The position numbers and the translations under genes were made by a program. DNA of 64,000 bases from CAXXOK01 sp963675925 (GTDB lineage Bacteria > Bacillota > Clostridia > Christensenellales > Aristaeellaceae). Below, piece by piece: positions 50,136 through 57,976 of this stretch. Under the pieces are notes generated by a model, which saw nothing but the letters and a program-made list of their open reading frames with translations, had not been told where the DNA came from and did not search any database. The stretch spans positions 992,001-1,056,000 of the forward strand of contig CAXXIB010000004.1 in assembly GCA_963675925.2 (NCBI GenBank), read 5' to 3'. Position 1 is the stretch's first letter, and every line of letters starts with the position of its first letter.

Positions 50136-50884
50136 TTCGGTGTATTATTGCAGACGATGAAATCGTCATTTTAGGCACGTTGCAGCGCGCGCTGCTAAAA
50201 GCGGGAGCACAGGTCGAGGGTGCGTATCAGGATGCTGCGGAAGCGCTGGCGGCGGTGAAGGCCGTAAAGCCGGATGCCGTATTTCTAGATGTGGAAATGC
50301 CCGGTATGAACGGTATCGAACTGGCGGAGCGCATCCGCGCGATTGACGAGGACATCCAGATCGTCTTTGTAACCGCACACGAGCAGTATGCCATCAAGGC
50401 GTTCGAGCTCAGCGCGGCGTACTATGTACTCAAGCCCGTCTCGCAGGAGAAGATTGACCAGGCGGTGCTCCGCGTGCAGCGGGTACGAACCATGCGGCAA
50501 AACAGAGGTATCGCCGATATGCCCGCTATGATTGATACACCGGCGGATATGCCGGACAAGCTGAGCGTGAAGGTGCACGAGGATATTCTCATCCTCAAAC
50601 TACAGGATATCCTGTTTTTAAAATCCGAGAAAGGCAAAACCGTACTGGTGACCAAGGACGGCAGCTATACCTCGATATCCGGACTGAAGTCCTGGGAAGA
50701 AAGGCTTTCGCCTGCGGGGTTTATCCGCTGCCACCGTGGCTACATCGTAAACGCTTCGTATATCAAGCGCATGGTGCACATTCTGGGTGAGTACCGCGAA
50801 CTGGTGCTGGACTTCTGCGAGGTCAACATCCCCGTCAGCCGCCAGCGCGTTGGCGCGGTCAAACGCTGGATGGGAATACAATAG
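50132..50884 (+). CDS. LytTR-family response regulator
   Basis: 250 aa. Receiver domain 1-120 with IIADDE (acidic pocket), phospho-acceptor Asp53 in FLDVEMPGMNG, and Lys in YVLKPVSQE. A short linker leads to the LytTR DNA-binding domain (about 145-250: LKLQDILFLKSEKGKTVLV, GFIRCHRGYIVNASYIKRM, VNIPVSRQRVGAVKRW). LytTR proteins bind paired direct repeats upstream of surface or cell-wall genes. Coupled to the kinase by a 4-base overlap and followed by a strong terminator. Confidence 0.94.
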   Translation: MIRCIIADDEIVILGTLQRALLKAGAQVEGAYQDAAEALAAVKAVKPDAVFLDVEMPGMNGIELAERIRAIDEDIQIVFVTAHEQYAIKAFELSAAYYVLKPVSQEKIDQAVLRVQRVRTMRQNRGIADMPAMIDTPADMPDKLSVKVHEDILILKLQDILFLKSEKGKTVLVTKDGSYTSISGLKSWEERLSPAGFIRCHRGYIVNASYIKRMVHILGEYRELVLDFCEVNIPVSRQRVGAVKRWMGIQ

Positions 50885-50917
50885 AAAAAGACACGCATAG
50901 AATGCATGTCTTTTTTT
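50885..50917. terminator. Bidirectional terminator after the LytT gene
   Basis: AAAAAGACA (50885-50893) pairs with TGTCTTTTT (50907-50915), with an inner GCAT/ATGC stem and T run to 50917. It directly follows the LytT stop and also serves the convergent GNAT gene (A run = T run on the minus strand). Confidence 0.85.
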
Positions 50918-50921
50918 GATA

Positions 50922-51428
50922 TCAAGCGTGCAGCCGGTATCGAACTTCTGCTGCGTTTTCCAGATGCTTGAGTGTCTTGCTTGCACCATCAGGCACAAAC
51001 CCCATAGCCTGGTAAAATGCGCGGGCGGGGTGATTTTCTTTGAGCACCCATAGAATGATTTGTTTTGCGCCGCCGGTTTGTATGGCGCGCAGCGTATGCT
51101 GCATCAGCACCCGGCCATAGCCTTTGCGTTGGTCGTCGGGGTGGATGTAGAACACCTGAATAGCGATTGCGTCGGGCAGGTCTTCATCGGCGGAAGGGCA
51201 GACTACCGATACGCCGACGATTTTCGCGTTTGTCTCCAGTACATAGTAATGGAACTCCGGACGGGTTAGGATGCCCTCACGGATTCGTTTCGTACCCTCG
51301 TCCGGGTCGCGGCCATCCAGCAGCGCGTCAGAGAGTATACCACGGTATGCTTTCTGCCAGGCCAGAACGAGCAAACGTGCCATGGCGGGTGCGTCTGCGG
51401 GCACAGCCTTGCGAAATACGGCATCCAT
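50922..51428 (-). CDS. GNAT-family N-acetyltransferase
   Basis: 168 aa. Opening FRKAVPADAPAMARLLVLAW, acetyl-CoA-binding motif A IHPDDQRKGYGRVLMQ (Q-R-K-G-Y-G), and motif B LKENHPARAFYQAMGF. Substrate class undetermined (amine, antibiotic or protein N-terminus). AGGAG stands about 6 bases before the start. It lies 12 bases downstream of the DUF554 gene, so the two are likely co-transcribed. Confidence 0.92.
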   Translation of the reverse strand: MDAVFRKAVPADAPAMARLLVLAWQKAYRGILSDALLDGRDPDEGTKRIREGILTRPEFHYYVLETNAKIVGVSVVCPSADEDLPDAIAIQVFYIHPDDQRKGYGRVLMQHTLRAIQTGGAKQIILWVLKENHPARAFYQAMGFVPDGASKTLKHLENAAEVRYRLHA

Positions 51429-51440
51429 AGGAGGTCTCCT

Positions 51441-52127
51441 TTAAAACAGCCCGGAGAGCAAAAAGTAAATAGGGGGAATCAGCACTGCGGGCAGCATATC
51501 GCCCACGTGGATTTTCTTTAAGTTGAGCAAGTTGATGCCGATGCCCACGATCAGCACGCCGCCGACCGCTGAGACTTCTACCATCATCGCGTCGGTCAGC
51601 AGCGGGGCCAGGAAGCCTGCACCCAGGGTGATTGCGCCCTGGTAGAGCAGCACCGGTACGGCAGAAAATGCCACACCAAGGCCGAAGGTGGTGGCCAGCA
51701 TCATCGCAAAAAAACCGTCCAATGCGGATTTGATAAATAGAAGCTCATAATTGTGGTGTAGGCCGGATTCGATGGAGCCGAGTATTGCCATCGCGCCCAC
51801 GCAGAAGGTAATCGTCGCCGTGACCAACCCCTCGGCAAAGGGTACGCTGCCCTCGCGGTGGAACCGCTTCTGGGTGCGCTCGCCCCAGGCTTCCAGCCTG
51901 CGCTCGATACCGATCACCGTGCCGATAAAACCACCCACGGAAACGCTAATCACCAGCAGCAGCGCCTGATTGGTTTTGATCGCGCCCATGATGCCGATTA
52001 CCAGCACGCACATGCCGATGCCCTGCAGCACCACCCGCTGTGCTTTTTCCGAAATTCCCTTTTTCAGCAGCACGCCAAGTGTCGATCCCAGTACGATTGC
52101 CGCCACGTTGACCAGCGTTCCGATCAT
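51441..52127 (-). CDS. DUF554 (YdfK-like) integral membrane protein
   Basis: 228 aa, starting MIGTLVNVAAIVLGSTLGVLLKKGI, the standard DUF554 opening, with about seven membrane helices (VLVIGIMGAI, ISVSVGGFIGTVIGI, ATITFCVGAMAILGSIESGL, SALDGFFAMMLATTFGLG, VLLYQGAITLGAGFL). The function of the family is not established; transport has been proposed. The ATG at 52127 has GGAGGAAAAGC upstream. A much longer open frame (to 52556) is spurious. Confidence 0.9.
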   Translation of the reverse strand: MIGTLVNVAAIVLGSTLGVLLKKGISEKAQRVVLQGIGMCVLVIGIMGAIKTNQALLLVISVSVGGFIGTVIGIERRLEAWGERTQKRFHREGSVPFAEGLVTATITFCVGAMAILGSIESGLHHNYELLFIKSALDGFFAMMLATTFGLGVAFSAVPVLLYQGAITLGAGFLAPLLTDAMMVEVSAVGGVLIVGIGINLLNLKKIHVGDMLPAVLIPPIYFLLSGLF

Positions 52128-52282
52128 GCTTTTCCTCCGGCAGCCGTAACGATTTGCTTCTTTGGCTGCAATTGAGAAAAGTATAACAGGGTAAAAGGCT
52201 TTCGTAAACCGTAAGCGGATATTCGATGGAATTTTAGCGTATAGTCTTGCATGTAGAACGAATGTCAGAGGATATAGATGGC

Positions 52283-52603
52283 TTAGTTTGGCTGCTTGTG
52301 AAAGATGATAAGAAATGAAAGGACTAGCAATGCAATATCCCAGACCAACACTAAAATATCCATCGCACCCATCTGATCGGTGACGGACAGGAGTGCATTC
52401 ATCAGCAGAAACGCGGGGACAGCCAGCTTGAAGAGCAGTCTTTGCAAGTTCGCAAAAGACAGAACAATAAAGGCTGCGGCGTTGAGTACCATTAGAATAA
52501 GTACAGGCGTGGAAGCCCTGTCGTTCCATAGGCTTAGCAGGGTCAGCATAAGCCAAAGAACGCCCTGTAAGAGCATCAGCAGTTTGTAAGCTTTCCCTTT
52601 CAT
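52283..52603 (-). CDS. Small four-helix membrane protein, unknown
   Basis: 106 aa: four hydrophobic helices (LLMLLQGVLWLMLTLLSLW, VLILMVLNAAAFIVLSFA, LAVPAFLLMNALLSVTDQ, ILVLVWDIALLVLSFLIIF) joined by short loops. No family recognised. GAGGG lies 7 bases before the ATG. Isolated between the DUF554 gene and the ylxM promoter. Confidence 0.7.
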   Translation of the reverse strand: MKGKAYKLLMLLQGVLWLMLTLLSLWNDRASTPVLILMVLNAAAFIVLSFANLQRLLFKLAVPAFLLMNALLSVTDQMGAMDILVLVWDIALLVLSFLIIFHKQPN

Positions 52604-52705
52604 TAAAAGACCCTCACTTTGGAATGTATGCTGTTATGATAGCATACCCCCGGCACGTGCACAAGCATCCCGATTGTGCGCTCTCCTTTGGTTGCGCTTT
52701 GTGCG

Positions 52706-52734
52706 TTGACAGGTGTGCGGATGCATGCTATACT
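52706..52734 (+). promoter_or_regulatory. Sigma-A promoter of ylxM-ffh
   Basis: Perfect TTGACA (52706-52711), 17 bases, TATACT (52729-52734). Start near 52741, about 37 bases before ylxM. Confidence 0.85.
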
Positions 52735-52777
52735 TTCATAGCTGTCAATCATTTACGCTTGACAGCGGGAGGAAACT

Positions 52778-53128
52778 ATGGCGGATACCTTTGACGCGCG
52801 GATGGAGCTGGGAACGCTGTTTGCCTGCTACGGCGGACTGCTGACCGAAAAACAGCAGCTGGCCGTGCGTTTGTACTCCGGTGAGGACCAGTCATTGTCC
52901 GAAATCGCCGGGCAGATGGGTGTCAGCCGCCAGAATGTGCACGAGCTTATCACCCGTGCCGAGCAGAAACTGCGCCGCTGCGAGGGGGCACTCCACATCG
53001 CCGCACAGACCGTAAACGTGCAGGCGGGGCTGGATGAAGCCGAAGCAGCGCTGGACAAGGGCGACGCCGAGGCTTGCCGCGCAATTCTCCACAGGCTGAT
53101 GAACGAGCTGGACAGCGCAGATCAATAG
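52778..53128 (+). CDS. ylxM: YlxM/UPF0122 HTH protein (putative SRP-associated)
   Basis: 116 aa. A sigma-70 region 4-like HTH: LTEKQQLAVRLYSGEDQSLSEIAGQMGVSRQNVHELITRAEQKL. YlxM is always next to ffh in Firmicutes and has been linked to signal recognition particle GTPase control rather than transcription. GGAGGAAACT precedes the start. ffh begins about 110 bases downstream. Confidence 0.94.
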   Translation: MADTFDARMELGTLFACYGGLLTEKQQLAVRLYSGEDQSLSEIAGQMGVSRQNVHELITRAEQKLRRCEGALHIAAQTVNVQAGLDEAEAALDKGDAEACRAILHRLMNELDSADQ

Positions 53129-53237
53129 CGATGCGATATAAGATGGCGAAGCCTCAATAGAGTTGCTTCTTGATTCAAAGCCGCGAAAGCCAACTGTACT
53201 ATACACCTGAAACGACGCGATAGAAAGGGTGAAACCC

Positions 53238-54557
53238 TTGGCATTTGAGGGACTGACACAGAAATTAAACAACGCGCTGTCCAAGCTGACCGCCCGCGGT
53301 AAGCTGACCGAGCAGATGGTCAAGGAAGGCGTGCGCGAGGTTCGCGTAGCGCTGCTGGAAGCCGATGTCAACTATCTGGTTGTGAAAGATTTCTGCAAAA
53401 AGATCGCCGAGCGTGCCGTTGGCAGCCAGGTGATGGACAGCCTCACCCCCGGCCAGCAGGTGATCAAAATCGTCTCCGAGGAGATGACCGCGCTGATGGG
53501 CTCGGAAATGGCGCGACTGACCTGGTCATCCTCCGTTCCTACAATTTATATGCTGTGCGGCTTGCAGGGTGCCGGTAAAACCACCATGGCCGCCAAGCTA
53601 GCCAAACATCTGGTCAAGACCGGCAAAAAGCCGTGCCTGGCCGCTTGCGATATCTACCGCCCCGCCGCGATTAAACAGCTGCAGGTGGTGGGCGAGCAGG
53701 CGGGAGTGCCCGTATTTGAAAAAGGCACGCAGGACCCCGTGAAAACTGCGCTAGAGGCCGTGGAATACTGCCGCGATTTCGGCCGCGATGTGCTGATTAT
53801 CGACACCGCCGGGCGCTTACATATCGACGACGAGCTGATGGACGAGCTTACCCGCATCAAGCAGAAGGTCAAGCCTCAGGAAATCCTGTTCGTGGTTGAC
53901 TCCATGACCGGGCAGGATGCCGTAAACGTCGCCAAAACCTTTGACGAGAAACTGGGCATTGACGGTGTCATTTTAACCAAGCTCGATGGCGATACCCGCG
54001 GCGGCGCGGCGCTGAGCATCAAGGCCGTGGTCGGCAAGCCAATCAAGTTCTCCGGCATCGGCGAAAAACTGGCCGATATCGAGCCGTTCCACCCCGACCG
54101 CATGGCCCAGCGCATCCTCGGCATGGGCGATGTCATGACGCTGATTGAAAAAGCAGCCGAGATTGCCGATACCGGCACGCTGTCCAAGGCGGCCAAACGC
54201 CGCCCCAGCGATATGACGCTGGACGATTTTCTCGATCAAATGCGCCAGATGAAAAAGATGGGCGGTATGGACGGCCTGCTTTCCATGCTCCCCGGCGGCG
54301 CGAAGCTGAAAAACGCGGAGTTTGATGAAGACTCGCTCAAGAAACCCGAAGCTATCATCTGTTCTATGACCCGCAAAGAACGCCGCAACCCAAACCTGCT
54401 CAATGCTTCCCGCCGCAAGCGCATTGCCGCTGGCAGCGGCACCACCGTGCAGGATGTCAATGCCCTGATGAACCGCTTTGAACAGGCCAGGTCCATGATG
54501 AAGCGGATGATGAAATCCAAGGGCGGGATGCGAGACATTATGCGCAGTATGCGCTAG
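53238..54557 (+). CDS. ffh: Signal recognition particle protein Ffh, TTG start
   Basis: 439 aa. N-domain (LAFEGLTQKLNNALSKLTARG), GTPase G1 GLQGAGKTTMAAKLA (108-122), G3 DTAGRLHID, G4 TKLDGDTRGG, and the Met-rich M-domain (MKKMGGMDGLLSMLPGG, MMKRMMKSKGGMRDIMRSM) that binds SRP RNA and signal peptides. The TTG at 53238 is preferred because family members begin M-AFEGLT and AAGGGTG lies 6 bases upstream; a GTG at 53229 overlaps that ribosome site. Confidence 0.96.
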   Translation: MAFEGLTQKLNNALSKLTARGKLTEQMVKEGVREVRVALLEADVNYLVVKDFCKKIAERAVGSQVMDSLTPGQQVIKIVSEEMTALMGSEMARLTWSSSVPTIYMLCGLQGAGKTTMAAKLAKHLVKTGKKPCLAACDIYRPAAIKQLQVVGEQAGVPVFEKGTQDPVKTALEAVEYCRDFGRDVLIIDTAGRLHIDDELMDELTRIKQKVKPQEILFVVDSMTGQDAVNVAKTFDEKLGIDGVILTKLDGDTRGGAALSIKAVVGKPIKFSGIGEKLADIEPFHPDRMAQRILGMGDVMTLIEKAAEIADTGTLSKAAKRRPSDMTLDDFLDQMRQMKKMGGMDGLLSMLPGGAKLKNAEFDEDSLKKPEAIICSMTRKERRNPNLLNASRRKRIAAGSGTTVQDVNALMNRFEQARSMMKRMMKSKGGMRDIMRSMR

Positions 54558-54728
54558 GCCGCCGAAAAAGCGCGAGCTACGCTGTCATCACTTACGCAAT
54601 GAGCAAGCGCAGCGCCTGCCACCCTCGATTCCTGGTATCTCACACGCAGGTACTGGGGCGCAAGACACCACATCGTCATCATGCGGAAAACCGCTTGATA
54701 TAAACAACAATAATGGAGGAATACAACA

Positions 54729-54974
54729 ATGGTTAAAATCAGACTCAAACGCATGGGCATGAAGAAAAAGCCGTTCTACCGCGTGGTCGTCGCCGACATC
54801 AACAGCCCCCGCGATGGCCGCAACATCGCCGAAATCGGCTACTATGATCCGATGACCGAACCCGCCACCGTGAAAATTGACGCAGAAGCCGCCAAGAAAT
54901 GGTTGGCCGACGGCGCACAGCCGACCGACACCGTTCGCAGGCTGCTTAAAACCAGCGGCGTTCTCGAGGGCTGA
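54729..54974 (+). CDS. rpsP: 30S ribosomal protein S16
   Basis: 81 aa, full length: MVKIRLKRMGMKKKPFYRVVVADINSPRDGRNIAEIGYYDP is highly conserved. GGAGGAATACAACA precedes the start. The 171 bases after ffh (54558-54728) hold a small GCGG/CCGC hairpin but no gene. khpA follows 5 bases downstream. Confidence 0.98.
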   Translation: MVKIRLKRMGMKKKPFYRVVVADINSPRDGRNIAEIGYYDPMTEPATVKIDAEAAKKWLADGAQPTDTVRRLLKTSGVLEG

Positions 54975-54979
54975 GACCT

Positions 54980-55207
54980 ATGAAAGAATTGGTCGCCTAT
55001 ATTGCCAAGTCTTTGGTAGACCAGAAGGACGCCGTGACTGTTGAGGAAACGGAAGGCCCGGAGGCTATCATTCTGGAGCTGCACGTCGCACCGGAAGACA
55101 TGGGCAAAGTGATTGGCAAACAAGGCCGCATTGCCAAGGCCATCCGTGCGGTGGTACGCGCCGCCACGGCCAAGGGCGGCAAGCCCGTGTTCGTCGAAAT
55201 TCAATGA
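54980..55207 (+). CDS. khpA: KH-domain RNA-binding protein KhpA (YlqC)
   Basis: 75 aa. A single KH domain with the GxxG loop as GKQG in MGKVIGKQGRIAKAIRAVV. KhpA pairs with KhpB/Jag in Gram-positives and binds many RNAs, affecting division and cell wall. Between rpsP and rimM as in other Firmicutes; overlaps rimM by 4 bases (ATGA). Confidence 0.95.
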   Translation: MKELVAYIAKSLVDQKDAVTVEETEGPEAIILELHVAPEDMGKVIGKQGRIAKAIRAVVRAATAKGGKPVFVEIQ

Positions 55208-55740
55208 ACAATTACCTGCTGCTGGGCACCATCGTAAAGCCCCAAGGACTCAAGGGCGAGGTGAAGCTGCGCCACGAAACGGGCGATCCTTCGCGCTTTT
55301 TTGACCTGGAAACAGCATGGATACAGCGGGGTGAAAGCTATGTGCCGATTCATGTGCTTTCGGCGCGGCTTTCCGGCCCCGATGTTTTCCTGACCCTGGA
55401 AGGCGTGGACGACCGTGATGCGGCCGAAACCATGCGCGGCACCACATTGTACATAGACCGCGCCCATGCGCGGCCGCTTGCCGAGGGCGAGGTCTTTATC
55501 GCCGATCTGATCGGCTTGCAGGCGGTGGACACCCAGGGCAATGCCATCGGCACCCTGACCGATGTTTTGCAGCCCGGCGGCGTGGATGTGCTGGTGTTTC
55601 AAACCCCGCAAGGACCGCTGATGGCCCCGCACCTGAAAAAACTGGTGAAACGCATCACGCGCGAGCAAATCGTGCTGGATGAGGCCGTGCTGCCGGAGGT
55701 GGGCGTGTATGAAAATCGCCGTTCTGACGATCTTTCCTGA
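55204..55740 (+). CDS. rimM: Ribosome maturation factor RimM
   Basis: 178 aa. N-terminal RimM domain (LLGTIVKPQGLKGEVKLRHETGD) and a C-terminal PRC-barrel (ADLIGLQAVDTQGNAIGTLTDV). It helps 16S rRNA 3' domain processing and S19 binding. The C-terminus overlaps trmD by 32 bases, implying coupled translation. Confidence 0.96.
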   Translation: MNNYLLLGTIVKPQGLKGEVKLRHETGDPSRFFDLETAWIQRGESYVPIHVLSARLSGPDVFLTLEGVDDRDAAETMRGTTLYIDRAHARPLAEGEVFIADLIGLQAVDTQGNAIGTLTDVLQPGGVDVLVFQTPQGPLMAPHLKKLVKRITREQIVLDEAVLPEVGVYENRRSDDLS

Positions 55741-56395
55741 GATGATCAACGCCGTGCTCGGCGTGAGCATTCTGGGCAGGGCACAGGCGGACGAAAAGCT
55801 CACGGTGGAAGCCGTGGATATCCGCCCCTACTCCGATCGCAAGCACAAAAACACCGACGATTATCCCTTCGGCGGCGGCGCGGGCATGGTAATGAGCGCC
55901 CAGCCCATCGTAGCGGCGGTGGAAGACCTGCGCAGTAAGGGCTACACCGGCAAATGCCTGTATATGTCGCCGCGCGGCAAAACACTGACCCAGCAAACGG
56001 TGGAGACGATCGCGGCGGAGGACGATAATTTCATCATCCTCTGCGGACATTACGAGGGCGTGGACCAACGCGCCATTGATCTGGTCGTCGATGCGGAAAT
56101 TTCCATCGGCGATTTTGTGCTAACAGGCGGCGAACTGCCCGCCCTGGTGCTGATTGATGCAGTGGCCCGTCACCTGCCCGGCGTGCTGGGCTCCAGCGAA
56201 AGCGCGGGCGATGAAAGCTTTTCCGGTGGTCTGCTGGAATACCCCCACTACACGCGCCCCCGGGAATTTCGCGGGCTATCGGTGCCCGATGTGCTGCTTG
56301 GCGGCAACCATGCTGATATTGCAGCGTGGCGGCGCAAGCAAGCGCTGCAAATTACCGCAGAGCGCCGCCCCGATCTTTTGGAACGAAAGGATTGA
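55709..56395 (+). CDS. trmD: tRNA (guanine-37-N1)-methyltransferase TrmD
   Basis: 228 aa. MKIAVLTIFPEMINAVLG start; trefoil-knot SPOUT motifs MSPRGKTLTQQTV, LCGHYEGVDQR and SIGDFVLTGGELPALVLIDA are all intact. It makes m1G37, preventing +1 frameshifts. The start at 55709 is set by homology and GGAGG 9 bases upstream. rplS, usually the next gene, is absent; rpiB follows. Confidence 0.97.
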   Translation: MKIAVLTIFPEMINAVLGVSILGRAQADEKLTVEAVDIRPYSDRKHKNTDDYPFGGGAGMVMSAQPIVAAVEDLRSKGYTGKCLYMSPRGKTLTQQTVETIAAEDDNFIILCGHYEGVDQRAIDLVVDAEISIGDFVLTGGELPALVLIDAVARHLPGVLGSSESAGDESFSGGLLEYPHYTRPREFRGLSVPDVLLGGNHADIAAWRRKQALQITAERRPDLLERKD

Positions 56396-56399
56396 TACC

Positions 56400-56840
56400 A
56401 TGATTGCCATCGGCTGTGACCATACGGGAATCGACCTGAAACCCAGCGTATTGGAAGTGCTGGACGAGATAGGGATTCCCTATAAGGATTTTGGCACCAA
56501 CTCCCACGATAGCGTGGATTATCCCGTTTATGGCAAGCTGGCCGCCCAGGCTGTGGCCAGCGGTGAATGCGACCTGGGCATCGTCATGTGCGGCACGGGC
56601 CAGGGCATCGGCATGACGGCTAACAAAGTGCACGGCGTGCGCTGCGTCATCTGCTCCGAGCCGTACTCCGCGCAAATGGGCCGTGAGCATAACGATGCCA
56701 ACATGCTGGCCATCGGCGCGCGGGTCATCGGCAGCGAAGTTGCCAAGATGATTGTACGCACCTTCCTGACCAGCGAATTTCTGGGCGAGCGGCATGCACG
56801 CCGGGTTGCGCAGATCAATGCCGTTGACGACGAGCGATAA
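56400..56840 (+). CDS. rpiB: Ribose-5-phosphate isomerase B
   Basis: 146 aa. IAIGCDHTGIDLKPSVLEVL start, catalytic Cys in IVMCGTGQGIGMTANKVHGVR and the conserved NDANMLAIGARVIG. It interconverts ribose-5-phosphate and ribulose-5-phosphate; some relatives act on allose or galactose phosphates. AAAGG lies 9 bases upstream, 4 bases after the trmD stop. Confidence 0.95.
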   Translation: MIAIGCDHTGIDLKPSVLEVLDEIGIPYKDFGTNSHDSVDYPVYGKLAAQAVASGECDLGIVMCGTGQGIGMTANKVHGVRCVICSEPYSAQMGREHNDANMLAIGARVIGSEVAKMIVRTFLTSEFLGERHARRVAQINAVDDER

Positions 56841-56890
56841 CACGGCGGTGCTTATATAATCAGGTTCCGAAATTTTAACCGAAAGATGCG

Positions 56891-56916
56891 CGCTCCGCAC
56901 CTGCGGAGCGTGTTTT
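56891..56916 (+). terminator. Intrinsic terminator after rpiB
   Basis: CGCTCCGCA (56891-56899) with its perfect complement (56902-56910), 2-base loop, then TGTTTT. It ends the ffh-rpiB transcription unit 50 bases after rpiB and lies only 9 bases before the EamA start. Confidence 0.75.
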
Positions 56917-56924
56917 GCAGGCAT

Positions 56925-57857
56925 ATGACGAAAACACTGAAGGCCAATCTTCTGCTGCTCATCACGGCAACCATCTGGGGTACAACCTTTGTCGCCCAGG
57001 GCGTAGCCATGGACAGCATGGGGCCGTTCACCTTTAACGCCGTCCGGCTGATTCTGGGCGTACTTGTGCTGCTGCCGGCCATCGGGTTTTTAGACAAGCA
57101 GTTTGAAAAGCGCAACGGACACAAGCCCCCGACCATGAAAACCATGACCAAAGACCAGAAGCGTGTCCTGATTGTCGGCGGCATCGTGTGCGGCGTGGTG
57201 CTTTCGGGCGGTATGGCGTTTCAGCAGTACGGCATGGTATATTCCTCGCCGGGCAAGGCCGGATTTATTACGGCGCTGTACATTGTTTTAGTGCCGGTCG
57301 CCGGGATCTTTTTCAAGCAGAAGGCGCGGCTGCTGGTATGGATTGCCGTAGGGCTGTGCCTGATCGGGCTGTATTTCCTGACTGTCACCGAAGCGCTGAC
57401 AATCGGCTTTGGCGATGTGCTGCTGCTCATCTGCGCGCTGTTTTTTACCGCGCATATTCTGGTCATCGCACATTATTCGCCGCAGGTGGACGGTGTACGC
57501 CTCAGCTGTATGCAGTTTTTAGTCGCCGCGGTGATCTTTTCTGTGCTGACCTTGCTATTTGAAAAACCACAGTGGATTAACATTATCGACGGCTGGGTGC
57601 CGATTGTGTACGCAGGCGCGTTAAGCTGCGGTGTAGGCTATACCCTGCAAATTGTTGCCCAGAAGGATACAACCCCCGCTGTGGCCTCGCTTTTGATGTC
57701 GCTGGAAAGCGTATTCGCGGTACTGGGCCAATGGGTTCTTCTGGGCGACCTGCTCACCGGGCGCGAGCTGTTTGGCTGTGCGCTGATGTTTGCGGGTATC
57801 CTGCTGTCGCAGCTGCCGGAAGGGAAAAGAACGTTAAATGAAAGAGCGATTGGATGA
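56925..57857 (+). CDS. EamA/DMT-family membrane transporter
   Basis: 310 aa, ten predicted helices in two EamA halves: NLLLLITATIWGTTFVAQGVAMD (family signature start), YGMVYSSPGKAGFITALYIVLVPV and, in the second half, YAGALSCGVGYTLQIVAQKDTTPAVASLLMSLESVFAVLG. The family exports amino acids, nucleotides or drugs; substrate unknown. The ATG at 56925 has only a weak ribosome site (GCAGG), and a terminator hairpin overlaps its leader. It is the last GC-rich gene before the AT-rich defence pair. Confidence 0.9.
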   Translation: MTKTLKANLLLLITATIWGTTFVAQGVAMDSMGPFTFNAVRLILGVLVLLPAIGFLDKQFEKRNGHKPPTMKTMTKDQKRVLIVGGIVCGVVLSGGMAFQQYGMVYSSPGKAGFITALYIVLVPVAGIFFKQKARLLVWIAVGLCLIGLYFLTVTEALTIGFGDVLLLICALFFTAHILVIAHYSPQVDGVRLSCMQFLVAAVIFSVLTLLFEKPQWINIIDGWVPIVYAGALSCGVGYTLQIVAQKDTTPAVASLLMSLESVFAVLGQWVLLGDLLTGRELFGCALMFAGILLSQLPEGKRTLNERAIG

Positions 57858-57906
57858 AGTTTTAGATGAATGTATTATTAAAAAATACGAGGCGGGACAA
57901 GATGTG

Positions 57907-57935
57907 TTGCAAATAAGTAATAATAGTGATATTAT
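57907..57935 (+). promoter_or_regulatory. Promoter of the AAA-RloB pair
   Basis: TTGCAA (57907-57912), 17 bases, TATTAT (57930-57935). Start near 57942, 35 bases before the GTG start of the ATPase gene. Confidence 0.65.
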
Positions 57936-57976
57936 CATTAAAAGGGGATACAATATGTATCGTATGAGGTGATAAT

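Noticed and set aside
51441..52556. 371-aa version of the DUF554 protein
   Set aside because: The N-terminal 143 residues are unlike the family, while the ATG at 52127 has a perfect ribosome site and the conserved start.
57838..57972. 44-codon ORF (MKERLDEVLDECII...) before the AAA ATPase
   Set aside because: It starts inside the EamA gene, has a poor ribosome site, and the likely promoter of the AAA gene (57907-57935) lies within it.
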